From NCBI GenBank assembly GCA_018268255.1, contig JAFDWX010000003.1:145738-209737 (forward strand): a stretch of 64,000 nucleotides of DNA, read 5' to 3'. Positions 8,339 through 17,481 of this stretch are shown piece by piece. This DNA is from Armatimonadota bacterium (GTDB taxonomy: Bacteria; Armatimonadota; Fimbriimonadia; Fimbriimonadales; Fimbriimonadaceae). Both the position numbers and the translations under genes were made by a program. The notes beneath the pieces are model-generated. The model was not told where the DNA came from. It was given only the letters and a program-made list of their open reading frames with translations, and searched no databases. How positions within the stretch are numbered: the stretch's first letter is position 1; each line of letters begins with the position of its first letter.

Positions 8339-10390
8339 TTACTTGCGGGGCTTCTTGGCACCGCGGCCGAAATTTTTCGGGGCCGTTGTGTCCTGAGGAG
8401 CAAAGGCAGGCTTGGCAAGCTGAACCTTGACTCTCCGATTCCGGATTTTGGTGTTGCCGAGCGCATCAACCACTCGCGGACCATCAGCAACCGGAACCTC
8501 GACAAACGCGGTTTGGTCGTGGAGGTCGATGACTCCGATCTGTCGCCCGTCAAGGCCCGCTTCGTTGGTAATTGCGCCAACGAGGTCACCGGGCCGTAAT
8601 CCATCGCGTCGGCCCATTCCAACGAAGATGCGGACCATCCCTTCTTCCGGTTGCTGGCAATCCGCATAGGTCGCCTCCTCAGGTTCCACATGGTCTTCCT
8701 GGTGGCGCTCATTCCAGAGCATCTGCAGTGCGGCCGCAGCGACTTCCATCGAATCGTACTCGTCAGCCAGAGCATCTACCGCCGCGAACATCGCCTCGAA
8801 CTCGCCGGAAGCGAGAGTCTCCCGAAGGGATTCGACAAATACCTCTCGACGCCGAGCAGCAATATCTGCAGCGGTTGGAATGCGAGCCGGTTCGATGCGA
8901 GAGCCGATGGCGCGCTCGATATTGCCCAGCTGCCGTCGTTCTCGGTGATAAACCAAAGTGATCGCATCTCCGGATTTGCCGGCTCTGCCCGTTCGGCCAA
9001 TTCGGTGGATGTACTGCTCGACATCGTAAGGAATGTCGTAGTTGATGACGTGGGTGACGTTGTCGATATCCAGTCCGCGAGCAGCAACATCGGTCGCGAT
9101 GAGCAAGTCGGCTGATCCGTCACGGAATCGCTTCAGAACCCGCTCTCGTTCGGATTGACTCATGTCGCCGTGAATGGGTTCAGCGTTATAGCCGCGCAGG
9201 CACAACGCATCGCTGAGCTCCGCCGTATCGAGGCGAGTCCGGCAAAAGACAATCGTCAAGCCCGGCGTTTCCATATCCAAAACCCGCGCAAGCGCCTCTT
9301 TTTTCTTGCCTGGCGGAACTTCGTAGTACGTCTGGTTGGTCGTCTCGAGTGTTCTCTGACGAGCCACGATTTCGATGGTCTTGGGTTCGCGGAGGAACTT
9401 TTCCGTGATCGTCCGAACTCGCGGAGCCATGGTTGCCGAGAAGAAGGCAAGCTGCCGGGATTCCGGGAGTTGTCCCAAGATGGCCTCCATATCTTCGGTG
9501 AATCCGAGGGCCATCATCTCGTCGGCTTCATCGAGAACGCAGTACTTTACGCTTTCCAGATTGAGTGACCCTCTTCGGAGATGGTCTAGGATTCGGCCTG
9601 GTGTACCCACGACCACATGAGCACCGTTTCGGAGCGCGCGGAACTGTCGGTCGATGGGCTGTCCGCCATAAACGGGGACCACTCGCACTCCGATGTTCTT
9701 GCCAAAATCGTGAATTCCCTTGGCAACCTGGATGGCCAGTTCCCGGGTGGGGGCCAAAATAAGCGCTTGCGTGGTCGGCTCGTTCAGATCGACCTTTTCG
9801 AGCAGCGGCAGCCCGAACGCAGCAGTCTTTCCGGTTCCGGTCTGCGCCAACCCGATGAGATCCGTATCGGTCAGCAACACGGGGATTGCGAGCGCTTGGA
9901 TCGGAGTTGGCGTCTCAAAACCGAGCTGAGCGATGGCTTCGAGAGTGCTTTGTCGAAGTCCCAGTTCGGCGAAGGTTGTCTCGTCCACGACCGTCGGTTC
10001 GGGTCCTGGGGGTAACGACGGCGAAGCGTAGGATGGGTTGTTCCGGTCCTTCGCAGGCGGCTTCCGCTTCCCGTTGCTCCTGTCGTCGGAGTACGGTTTC
10101 TTTGCATATGGCCTATCCGGGCGCGGGCGATCATCTGGTCGGTAGGTGCCCGACTTGGGTGCGTCTGACCTGCTTCGCTTTATGTCGAAGGACTCAGGGT
10201 TGGTTGGCCCCTGACTTTCGAGCCTGGGTGATTCGTTGCTCGATTTGCGCTTTCGCTCTGGCGCGGGAGATGGAGTCGCACCTTCAGCGGGCCTACCCCC
10301 TCGGGGCCAGGAGGATGAATTCGTCTTTTTGGAGGTCGCTTTCTTTCTTTTGTGCGGGGCTGAAAATGTGTTCTTAGATTTCTTGGGCAT
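8339..10390 (-). CDS. DEAD-box ATP-dependent RNA helicase (DeaD/CsdA type)
   Basis: This 683-residue helicase has all core motifs: Q motif region FETPTPIQALAIP, AQTGTGKT (I), APTRELA (Ia), VLDEADEM (II, DEAD), FFSATM (III), ATDVAARGLDID (V) and HRIGRTGRAG (VI). A C-terminal DbpA-type RNA-binding domain (EGMVRIFVGMGRRDGLRPGDLVGAI to RRVKVQLAKP) is characteristic of DeaD/DbpA helicases, which act in ribosome assembly and cold adaptation. About 115 N-terminal residues are a basic, low-complexity, Pro/Ser/Lys/Arg-rich tail, and a short basic tail ends the protein. The start at 10390 (MPKKSKNTFS) is preferred; the frame is open to 10498, but those residues do not look like protein of this family. 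It is followed by its own terminator. Confidence 0.92.
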   Translation of the reverse strand: MPKKSKNTFSAPHKRKKATSKKTNSSSWPRGGRPAEGATPSPAPERKRKSSNESPRLESQGPTNPESFDIKRSRSDAPKSGTYRPDDRPRPDRPYAKKPYSDDRSNGKRKPPAKDRNNPSYASPSLPPGPEPTVVDETTFAELGLRQSTLEAIAQLGFETPTPIQALAIPVLLTDTDLIGLAQTGTGKTAAFGLPLLEKVDLNEPTTQALILAPTRELAIQVAKGIHDFGKNIGVRVVPVYGGQPIDRQFRALRNGAHVVVGTPGRILDHLRRGSLNLESVKYCVLDEADEMMALGFTEDMEAILGQLPESRQLAFFSATMAPRVRTITEKFLREPKTIEIVARQRTLETTNQTYYEVPPGKKKEALARVLDMETPGLTIVFCRTRLDTAELSDALCLRGYNAEPIHGDMSQSERERVLKRFRDGSADLLIATDVAARGLDIDNVTHVINYDIPYDVEQYIHRIGRTGRAGKSGDAITLVYHRERRQLGNIERAIGSRIEPARIPTAADIAARRREVFVESLRETLASGEFEAMFAAVDALADEYDSMEVAAAALQMLWNERHQEDHVEPEEATYADCQQPEEGMVRIFVGMGRRDGLRPGDLVGAITNEAGLDGRQIGVIDLHDQTAFVEVPVADGPRVVDALGNTKIRNRRVKVQLAKPAFAPQDTTAPKNFGRGAKKPRK

Positions 10391-10501
10391 ATTGTTACTG
10401 GGTTGATTTCCCGTGACCGGAACCCATAACCATGCACCTCGAAGCCGCTTGGGGCAAAAAGAGAGGTCAACGCGTGACAGATGAGTTAGGCGGCACACAC
10501 G

Positions 10502-10557
10502 GAAGATCGTTGCGAATCTTCATTGCCGCTCTCGGAGCAGGGGCCGACACCGTCGGC
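10502..10557. other. Intergenic stem-loops between helicase and peptidase genes
   Basis: The roughly 220-base gap between the helicase start and the peptidase stop holds two small inverted repeats: GAAGAT/ATCTTC (10502-10521) and GCCGAC/GTCGGC with a three-base loop (10543-10557). Neither is followed by a T-tract, so they are weak terminator or leader candidates. I see no gene here. Confidence 0.3.
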
Positions 10558-10610
10558 TACAACAACTTCGTATTGTACCGTGCGGTTGGCTCCATATTCC
10601 ACATTTGAGT

Positions 10611-12851
10611 TCACTTTGGCGGTTGGATGTTGGGGTTTGGAGGTTCAACGCCAAGCAAATGACGGACCAAGAAGTCACGGCGTTTTCGCTCTCCATAGAT
10701 TCCGCCTGCCGTGTGGTCCGAGTTTGGAATGACGACCAACTCAAACTCCTTTCCCGACACCTGGAGTGCCGCGGCTAGCCGATAGGTTGATTCCGGAGGA
10801 ACATTGGAGTCCAATTCACCGACGATGAGCAGGAGGTTGCCCTCAAGTTTGGAGGCGTTCTCGATATTGGAGTTGGCCCCATAGTGGGGACCTATCAGTC
10901 CCATCCATTGCTCGTTCCACCATATCTTGTCGAGGCGGTTGTCGTGACAGCCGCATGAGGCGACCGCGACTTTGTAAAACTCCGGGTGAAAAAGCACCGC
11001 ACCTGCGGCGTTTTGACCACCCGCAGAAGTGCCAAAGATGCCCACACGGTCCAGGTCCACAGACGGATCGGTTGCCGCGAGAGCTTTCATCCACAAGATT
11101 CGATCAGGAAAACCCGCATCAGCTAGGTTCTTGTAGCACACGTCGTGGAAGGCTTTGGACCGATTCCTAGTCCCCATTCCATCGATCTTCACGACGATAA
11201 AGCCGAGTTCAGCCAGGCGCTGCTGGTAGAAATCCGGCGAAAAACTCTTTGGAACAAACGAATCTTGAGGGCCAGCGTAGATATCTTCCACCACGGGATA
11301 TCGTTTGGTTGGATCGAAGTTGGTGGGCCGAAAAACCAAGCCGTAGATGTCTGTGGTTCCATCGCGCCCCTTCGCCACGAATTGCTGGGGAGCTCGCCAA
11401 TCTGAGTGGGTCAGCTGCTCGATGTCAGCTTTCTCCAACAACGATATTTTGCTTCCGGTGGTTGCACTGCGCAATTCGTGAACCGGTGCCCTTTCGACGG
11501 TGGAGTAGGTATCAAGAAGGGTCTTTCCGTCGGGACTGAACTGCGCTGAGTGGTTTCCTGGTTCTGGAGTAAGGGGCACCCGTTGGCTGCCATCAAAACT
11601 GATTCGATAATAGTGGATGTAGTAAGGGTCCTCGCCCGCAACCATTCCCGAAGCTGAGAAGACCATTGACCGCTCCTTTTCATCGACGGAAATGAGGTCA
11701 CGCACCACCCATTCGCCCTTAGTGATCTGCGTCGAGTTCCCCTTGCCGTCGGCAAGATACAGGTGATGCCATCCGTCCTTCTCCGACGAATAGATGATCT
11801 CGTCCGAGCTGTTGAGGTAATGCCGAATCAGGGCTGTGCTATCGACAAACGTCTTGGACTGATCGTCCACGATGGCGGTGGTTTTGGCCGATTCCAGGTC
11901 CAGCTTCAGAATCCGAAACCGACCATAACCGCGATCCATCTTTTCGTAAGCTAGGGCACCGTCCGTTCGTGGACGAAACCACGGAAGGTCGCTGTAGTCT
12001 ATTCCCTCCGCAAATGCTGGCTTCTTCCTGCCGCTTGGATCGAGTCGGACGACATCAAAGGTGTCGACTTTGTCCCCGGGACGATCATAGATGCGCGAAG
12101 AGAGGACTGCCGGACCCCATGGCGCGGGTGAACTTTGAATCAGGTGAACCAGCTTTCGATCCCCCGGATGAACGCGGACTGCCACTAGATACTTTGAATC
12201 CGGTGACCAGGTGAGGCGAGCGTAATACCCGTTCGCGGAGCCATCTACGGTTAGCGGCCTTTCTGGGTCTCCATTTCGGCACGCCACAACGTTCAACCCA
12301 TCGATTCGGGCGATCCATTTGCCATCGGGGGAAGCCACCGGGCTGTGGCTTGCGGGCCACGTGTCCTGAAGCCACGGTTCGGGACGGCGAAAAGGTGGCG
12401 GAGTCCACTTTGAGGAAGTCAGGCTGTAGGTCTTGAGGTCGCACGTGAAGCGTTGTTTGCCGTATACGAACTTGAGCGTTTTTCCATCGAACTCAACATC
12501 GCGCAAATCCAGCTTGTCTGGATCGGGATTGTCGCCCTCTGCCTTGTCTTTGATTGCAACCGCGAGTTTTGCAGAGTCAAAGAGCGGCTTCTTGGTTCCA
12601 GATTTCGATTCCACGCGTATAAACTGCCACTTTCCATCCGATGCATCGCGTCGATACCAGAACTCTTTGCCATCCGAAAACCAGTGGGGCTCCAAGCGAA
12701 GCAGAAATGCCTTGCGGCGCCAGTCTTGGCCTATGGTGTCGGCGCGGCGGTAAGACTCCGCGACCTGAGCCGTTGTGGGGTGAAACATCGGTCTTTCGGA
12801 AGGCGCGGACGACGCTAGCAGAATGGTGGTAACCAGCACAATTGCCATCAT
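10611..12851 (-). CDS. Secreted S9 prolyl oligopeptidase / dipeptidyl-peptidase IV-like peptidase
   Basis: This 746-residue protein has a signal peptide (MMAIVLVTTILLASSAPS), a beta-propeller N-terminal region with repeats such as ASPDGKWIARIDG, TWSPDSKYLVAV and QFSPDGKTLLDT, and an alpha/beta-hydrolase domain. The nucleophile elbow is GTSAGG (Ser609). The acid is probably the Asp in VGELDSNVPP and the histidine is in NSDHTAGG. It probably removes dipeptides from peptides in the periplasm or outside the cell, which would fit with uptake of hydroxyproline-rich wall protein products by the divergent operon. The pairing is inference. It is divergent from the transporter operon with a 117-bp shared upstream region. 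Confidence 0.87.
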   Translation of the reverse strand: MMAIVLVTTILLASSAPSERPMFHPTTAQVAESYRRADTIGQDWRRKAFLLRLEPHWFSDGKEFWYRRDASDGKWQFIRVESKSGTKKPLFDSAKLAVAIKDKAEGDNPDPDKLDLRDVEFDGKTLKFVYGKQRFTCDLKTYSLTSSKWTPPPFRRPEPWLQDTWPASHSPVASPDGKWIARIDGLNVVACRNGDPERPLTVDGSANGYYARLTWSPDSKYLVAVRVHPGDRKLVHLIQSSPAPWGPAVLSSRIYDRPGDKVDTFDVVRLDPSGRKKPAFAEGIDYSDLPWFRPRTDGALAYEKMDRGYGRFRILKLDLESAKTTAIVDDQSKTFVDSTALIRHYLNSSDEIIYSSEKDGWHHLYLADGKGNSTQITKGEWVVRDLISVDEKERSMVFSASGMVAGEDPYYIHYYRISFDGSQRVPLTPEPGNHSAQFSPDGKTLLDTYSTVERAPVHELRSATTGSKISLLEKADIEQLTHSDWRAPQQFVAKGRDGTTDIYGLVFRPTNFDPTKRYPVVEDIYAGPQDSFVPKSFSPDFYQQRLAELGFIVVKIDGMGTRNRSKAFHDVCYKNLADAGFPDRILWMKALAATDPSVDLDRVGIFGTSAGGQNAAGAVLFHPEFYKVAVASCGCHDNRLDKIWWNEQWMGLIGPHYGANSNIENASKLEGNLLLIVGELDSNVPPESTYRLAAALQVSGKEFELVVIPNSDHTAGGIYGERKRRDFLVRHLLGVEPPNPNIQPPK

Positions 12852-12905
12852 AACCGATTCGAATATTGCCGCGAGCCGACATCGGTATCACCAAATGAAT
12901 TAGCA

Positions 12906-12911
12906 TATAAT
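12906..12911 (+). promoter_or_regulatory. -10 box of the transporter-hydroxyproline operon
   Basis: A perfect TATAAT lies 57 bases before the ytfQ ATG in the 117-bp space shared with the divergent peptidase gene. No clear -35 box or operator is seen. Confidence 0.45.
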
Positions 12912-12968
12912 CAGTTGGCAAGCGATCCATTCGGAGCATCCTATGCGCTTGCTTGCAAAGAGGAAGGA

Positions 12969-13997
12969 ATGAACACAAAACTCGCTGCTCTGTCCCTCTT
13001 CGCGCTCGGCGCGATGTTTTTGGGAGGTTGTGGTTCATCCACTACCACCGAGGAACCTGCCAAGACTCCTGAGGCAAAAGCCAATACAACGACGCCCGGA
13101 TCGGCGGCGGGTGATCTCGATGCCAAAGGGCTCAAACTCGGCTTTGCCCAAGTCGGCGCAGAGAGTGGCTGGCGCACAGCAAACACTGAATCGATTAAGG
13201 CAGAGGCTCAAGCTCGCGGAGTGGATCTGAAGTTCGCCGATGCTCAACAAAAGCAAGAGAACCAAATCAAGGCCATTAAGTCGTTCATCGCGCAGGGCGT
13301 CGACGTGATTGCCTTTTCACCTGTCGTCGAAACAGGTTGGGAACCCGTACTCCAAGAGGCCAAAAAGGCTGGAATTCCAGTCATCATCTCCGACCGAAGA
13401 GCTGATGTGCCGGATGATCTTTACGCGACCTTTATCGGCAGCGACTTCATTAAGGAAGGCCAGATGGCGGGCGATTGGCTGGCCAAGAAGCTTAATAACA
13501 AGGGCAACATCGCAGAACTGACCGGCACGCCCGGTAGTGCTCCGGCAAACGATCGCGCCAAGGGCTTCCGACAGGCGCTTGAAGGCAAGGCTGACCTCAA
13601 AATCGTGTTCACCCAAACCGGCGACTTCACCCGAGCGAAGGGCAAGGAAGTGATGGAGGCTTTGATGAAGAGCCCGACAGGTTCCACGCTAAACGCTGTA
13701 TTTGCCCACAACGATGATATGGCTCTGGGCGCGATCCAAGCTATTGAAGAAGCAGGGAAGAAGCCAGGATCTGACATCATCGTCGTCTCCATCGATGGCG
13801 TGCACGATGCATTCCAAGCGATGGTTGATGGCAAGCTCAACTGCACCGTGGAGTGCAACCCACTATTGGGCAAAGCGATCATCGATGCGGCAGCCAAGGT
13901 CAAGAAGGGCGAGACCTTGCCCAAGCGGACTGTCATCGAAGACGGCATTTTTGATCAGAGCGTTGCCGCCAAAGAGCTACCGAATCGCAAGTACTGA
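12969..13997 (+). CDS. ytfQ: YtfQ-like sugar ABC transporter substrate-binding lipoprotein
   Basis: This 342-residue lipoprotein has signal and lipobox LGGC, with Cys21 the modified residue. The mature part closely follows E. coli YtfQ: GFAQVGAESGWR, DAQQKQENQIKAIKSFIAQGVDVI, ETGWEPVLQEAKKAGIPVII, SGDFTRAKGKEVMEALM and HNDDMALGAIQAIEEAG. YtfQ binds galactofuranose, so a furanose sugar or furanoside is the first guess. However, the gene heads a hydroxyproline operon, and a Hyp-linked furanoside is possible. The ATG at 12969 has a GAGGAAGG ribosome site; an in-frame TTG 54 bases upstream would misplace the signal peptide. The stop overlaps the next start (TGATG). Confidence 0.88.
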   Translation: MNTKLAALSLFALGAMFLGGCGSSTTTEEPAKTPEAKANTTTPGSAAGDLDAKGLKLGFAQVGAESGWRTANTESIKAEAQARGVDLKFADAQQKQENQIKAIKSFIAQGVDVIAFSPVVETGWEPVLQEAKKAGIPVIISDRRADVPDDLYATFIGSDFIKEGQMAGDWLAKKLNNKGNIAELTGTPGSAPANDRAKGFRQALEGKADLKIVFTQTGDFTRAKGKEVMEALMKSPTGSTLNAVFAHNDDMALGAIQAIEEAGKKPGSDIIVVSIDGVHDAFQAMVDGKLNCTVECNPLLGKAIIDAAAKVKKGETLPKRTVIEDGIFDQSVAAKELPNRKY

Positions 13998-15490
13998 TGG
14001 AGTCTCTGCTTCAACTGCAGGGATTGGAAAAGCGGTTCCCCGGGACCGTTGCATTGGATCACGTGGACTTCGACCTCTATGAGGGCGAGGTCCACGCCCT
14101 TATGGGAGAAAATGGCGCCGGCAAAAGCACCCTGATCAAGGCCCTGACGGGAGTCCATCCGCCCGATTCGGGGACAATGTCCCTTCAAGGGAAGCTTATC
14201 TTGCCACAGTCGCCCGAGGACGCAGTCCGACACGGCATCAGCACGGTTTATCAAGAAGTCAATCTTGTTCCCAACCTCACGGTGATGGAGAATCTGCTCC
14301 TGGGTCGGGAGCCCCGGGGACCCTTTGGAATTCGATGGAAGGAGATGCGTGAGCGCGCGGAGTCTGCCATCGCTCGGTTGGGCTTGAAACTCGATGTCCG
14401 AGCACCGCTAAGCTCCCTGTCGGTCGCGTTGCAGCAGATGGTCGCCATCTCTCGCGCCCTGGATGTGAGTGCGAAAGTCCTGATTTTGGACGAACCCACC
14501 TCGAGCCTAGACTCCGACGAAGTCGCCGCACTCTTTACGGTCATTCGCCAACTCAAGGCTCAGGGTTTGGGAGTTATCTTCGTCACTCACTTTTTGGATC
14601 AGATGTACGAGATCTCGGACCGAATTACCGTTCTTCGTAACGGCAAAAAGGTTGGCACGTGGAATGCGACCGACCTACCGAGATTGGAACTGGTGACCCA
14701 GATGATCGGCCGAGATGCATCCGAGTTGGAAAGATCCGACTCGGTATTAGCGGATGCCGCGTTGGGTTCGCCGATCTTGGAGACGAAGGGTTTGGGACGC
14801 CGAGGTTCGGTATCCGAGGTGACGCTTTCGGTCTCACCTGGGGAGACCGTGGGATTGGCCGGACTCTTGGGCTCAGGCCGAACTGAGACTGTAAAGCTCC
14901 TTTTTGGCGTTGCCTCCCCAGATTCAGGGTCGCTCAAACTCGACGGCAGATCCCTGGCTCGACTCAAACCTAAATCAGCGATCCGGGCCGGAATCGGATA
15001 CTGCTCGGAAGATCGAAAACGCGAAGGTATCTTCCCAGAACTCACAGTCCGAGAAAACATTCTCATTCTTGCCCAGGTGAAAAGCGGGTGGTATAAACCA
15101 TTTTCGCTCCAAAAGCAGCGTTCGATGGCCACCGATCTCGTTGGACGCCTGAAAGTTCAGCCAGCCGATATCGAGCGTCCCATTCAGACCCTGAGCGGCG
15201 GCAACCAGCAGAAAGCTCTTTTGGCTCGCTGGCTGGCTGTCGAGCCGCGACTCCTGCTCTTGGATGAACCGACCCGGGGAATCGACGTTGGAGCGAAGTT
15301 CGAGATCATGGCCCTGGTCGAGAATCTGCGGCAAGCGGGCCGATCGTTCGTCTTTGTGTCATCCGAACTCCCCGAAATCGTACGGTCGTGCACCAAAGTG
15401 CTGGTGATGCGCGACCGCAAAGCCATCAAGGAGCTTGAATCGGGCGCCGTGTCCGAAGAACGCATTGTTCAGGAGATCGCCGGATCATGA
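13997..15490 (+). CDS. ytfR: Sugar ABC transporter ATP-binding protein (YtfR/RbsA type)
   Basis: This 497-residue protein has two fused ATPase domains, typical of monosaccharide (CUT2) importers. The first has Walker A GENGAGKST and Walker B LILDEPTSSLD. The second has the degenerate Walker A GLLGSGRTE usual for this class, signature LSGGNQQK and LLLLDEPTRGIDVGAK. It energises import through the YtfT/YjfF-like permeases. It is coupled by overlap to both neighbours. Confidence 0.92.
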   Translation: MESLLQLQGLEKRFPGTVALDHVDFDLYEGEVHALMGENGAGKSTLIKALTGVHPPDSGTMSLQGKLILPQSPEDAVRHGISTVYQEVNLVPNLTVMENLLLGREPRGPFGIRWKEMRERAESAIARLGLKLDVRAPLSSLSVALQQMVAISRALDVSAKVLILDEPTSSLDSDEVAALFTVIRQLKAQGLGVIFVTHFLDQMYEISDRITVLRNGKKVGTWNATDLPRLELVTQMIGRDASELERSDSVLADAALGSPILETKGLGRRGSVSEVTLSVSPGETVGLAGLLGSGRTETVKLLFGVASPDSGSLKLDGRSLARLKPKSAIRAGIGYCSEDRKREGIFPELTVRENILILAQVKSGWYKPFSLQKQRSMATDLVGRLKVQPADIERPIQTLSGGNQQKALLARWLAVEPRLLLLDEPTRGIDVGAKFEIMALVENLRQAGRSFVFVSSELPEIVRSCTKVLVMRDRKAIKELESGAVSEERIVQEIAGS

Positions 15491-16500
15491 GGCGGGTACC
15501 GAGTTGGGCTTGGGCGGCGATGGTGCTGGCGGGAGTGCTTTTGTTCAACGCGCTCTTTACGCCTGGATTCTTCTCCATCGTGATTCGCGACGGCAGGTTT
15601 TTCGGCAGCATCGTTGATATTTTCAATCGAGCAGCTCCTGTGGGGCTGCTCGCGCTTGGGATGACCTTGGTGATCGCTACTGGTGGCGTCGATCTCTCGG
15701 TAGGAGCAGTGATGGCGATTGGGGGAACCATCGCTGCTGGTCTGATTTCGCGCCCTGGAGAAACTCCGTTCGCGGGAGGGAAGCCGCAGCCTGCGATGGC
15801 TATTCCCGTCGCCCTTTTCGGATCGCTTTTGTGCGGGATGTTCAACGGATTGCTCGTTGCCGTGATTGAGCTGCAGCCCATTGTCGCAACCCTGCTCCTT
15901 ATGGTCGCCGGTCGAGGTGTTGCCCAACTTCTAGCCAATGGCCAGATCCTCACCTTCCATGATTCGGGCTTTGCTGCCTTGGCCCGGGGAGCGACGCTCG
16001 GAATCCCCAATCCTGTTTGGATCCTGTTGATCGGATTTGTGCTGTTTAGCGTATTAGCGCGAAAGACCGCGATGGGTCTCTTCGTGGAAGCCACCGGCAG
16101 TAATCCTGTCGCGGCCCAGTATGTTGGGATCGATGCTCGCGCGATCAGATTCGCAGTGTATGCGCTCTCTGGGCTTTGTGCTGGGATGGCCGGTCTGATC
16201 ACGACTGCTGATATTCAGGCTGCCGATGCCAACAACGCTGGGTTGTATTTGGAACTCGACGCAATTTTGGCCGTGAGCGTGGGGGGGACAGCCTTGGCGG
16301 GGGGCCGGTTCTCGCTGGTTGGCTCGATGATCGGAGCACTCTTGATGCAGGCACTCACGACCACGATTCTCACCCGAGGGGTTTCTCCGGAAATCACGTT
16401 GGTGCTCAAGGCCGCGGTTGTCGTCGGGGTTTGCCTTCTCCAGGCTCCCGCATTTCGAGAGATTCTCGCCAAGCGAATTCGGAGGGCGCCCGCTCAATGA
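15487..16500 (+). CDS. ytfT: Sugar ABC transporter permease (YtfT type)
   Basis: This 337-residue CUT2-family inner-membrane permease has about nine or ten hydrophobic segments. The family block ALGMTLVIATGGVDLSVGAV and the later AILAVSVGGTALAGGRFSLVGS are diagnostic. It forms a heterodimeric channel with the next gene product. It starts within the end of ytfR (ATGA overlap) and its own stop overlaps the next start. Confidence 0.9.
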   Translation: MRRVPSWAWAAMVLAGVLLFNALFTPGFFSIVIRDGRFFGSIVDIFNRAAPVGLLALGMTLVIATGGVDLSVGAVMAIGGTIAAGLISRPGETPFAGGKPQPAMAIPVALFGSLLCGMFNGLLVAVIELQPIVATLLLMVAGRGVAQLLANGQILTFHDSGFAALARGATLGIPNPVWILLIGFVLFSVLARKTAMGLFVEATGSNPVAAQYVGIDARAIRFAVYALSGLCAGMAGLITTADIQAADANNAGLYLELDAILAVSVGGTALAGGRFSLVGSMIGALLMQALTTTILTRGVSPEITLVLKAAVVVGVCLLQAPAFREILAKRIRRAPAQ

Positions 16501-17474
16501 GCAGAGCTTCCCTTAAAGAAAAGCTGCCGATTTTGATCACGGCGAGCGTGTTGGTCCTTCTGACCTTGGCAGCAGGACTTCGCTTTGACAACTTCCTGAG
16601 TTTACGCGTGCTCATGAACCTCATCGCCGACAACGCGTTTCTGGGTGTAATTGCGGTCGGGCTCACGTTCGTGATCCTTACCGGCGGGATCGATTTGAGT
16701 GTTGGATCGATGATGGGTCTGGGCGGAATTGTTGCGGCCGAGCTGATCACGGTTTCCCACGTTCATCCCCTGATCGCGCTTTTGGTGCCGATAGCCGTCG
16801 GAGGGTTCTTGGGCTGGGGGCAGGGAACCCTGATCGCCAAGTTGGGATTGCCGCCGTTCTTGGTGACCTTGTCGGGGCTGTTCCTGTGTCGTGGGATTGC
16901 TCTGGCCATCAGCCGCGAGTCGGTTCAAATAGAGCACCCGTTCTTCCGAACCCTAACGAACTGGTCGGTTTCGCTTCCGGCAAAAGCAAGTTTGTCTCTG
17001 GGATCAATCGTGTTCATCCTCGTGGTGTTCGGAGGCATGATCCTGGCACGCCAGTCGCGATTCGGACGCACGGTGTATGCCATTGGCGGCAACGCAAACT
17101 CAGCTGAACTGATGGGGCTTCCGGTACGCCGGACTCTCGTTTGGACTTACGTGCTCAGCGGGATGTGCGCTGGGCTCGGTGGTGTGTTGTTCGCCCTCTA
17201 CACCTCGTCGGGGAACGCTATCTCGGGTACGGGTCTGGAACTCGATGCCATCGCTACTGTGGTGATCGGCGGTACTCTTTTGAGCGGCGGTTACGGTTCG
17301 GTACTGGGGACTTTGCTCGGCGTTTTGACCTTGGGTGTGGTACAGACAGCCATCACGTTCATGGGCACTTTAAGTTCCTGGTGGACCCGCATCGTGATCG
17401 GCACGCTGCTCTTGTTCTTTATGCTGGTTCAAAAAGTCATTGAATTGGCAGCGCGACGGGGCCAGACAACCTAA
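16497..17474 (+). CDS. yjfF: Sugar ABC transporter permease (YjfF type)
   Basis: This 325-residue second CUT2 permease carries AVGLTFVILTGGIDLSVGSMMG and ATVVIGGTLLSGGYGSVLGT. Two non-identical permeases in tandem are the hallmark of the YtfQRT-YjfF importer, as opposed to RbsC homodimers. The start at 16497 overlaps the previous stop as ATGA; an upstream in-frame ATG at 16431 would lie inside ytfT and is not favoured. Confidence 0.9.
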   Translation: MSRASLKEKLPILITASVLVLLTLAAGLRFDNFLSLRVLMNLIADNAFLGVIAVGLTFVILTGGIDLSVGSMMGLGGIVAAELITVSHVHPLIALLVPIAVGGFLGWGQGTLIAKLGLPPFLVTLSGLFLCRGIALAISRESVQIEHPFFRTLTNWSVSLPAKASLSLGSIVFILVVFGGMILARQSRFGRTVYAIGGNANSAELMGLPVRRTLVWTYVLSGMCAGLGGVLFALYTSSGNAISGTGLELDAIATVVIGGTLLSGGYGSVLGTLLGVLTLGVVQTAITFMGTLSSWWTRIVIGTLLLFFMLVQKVIELAARRGQTT

Positions 17475-17481
17475 GAGCTGT

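Noticed and set aside
15426..16202. 258-codon minus-strand frame within ytfT
   Set aside because: It is antisense to a clear permease and its Pro/Ala/Thr-rich sequence is the complement of membrane-helix codons.
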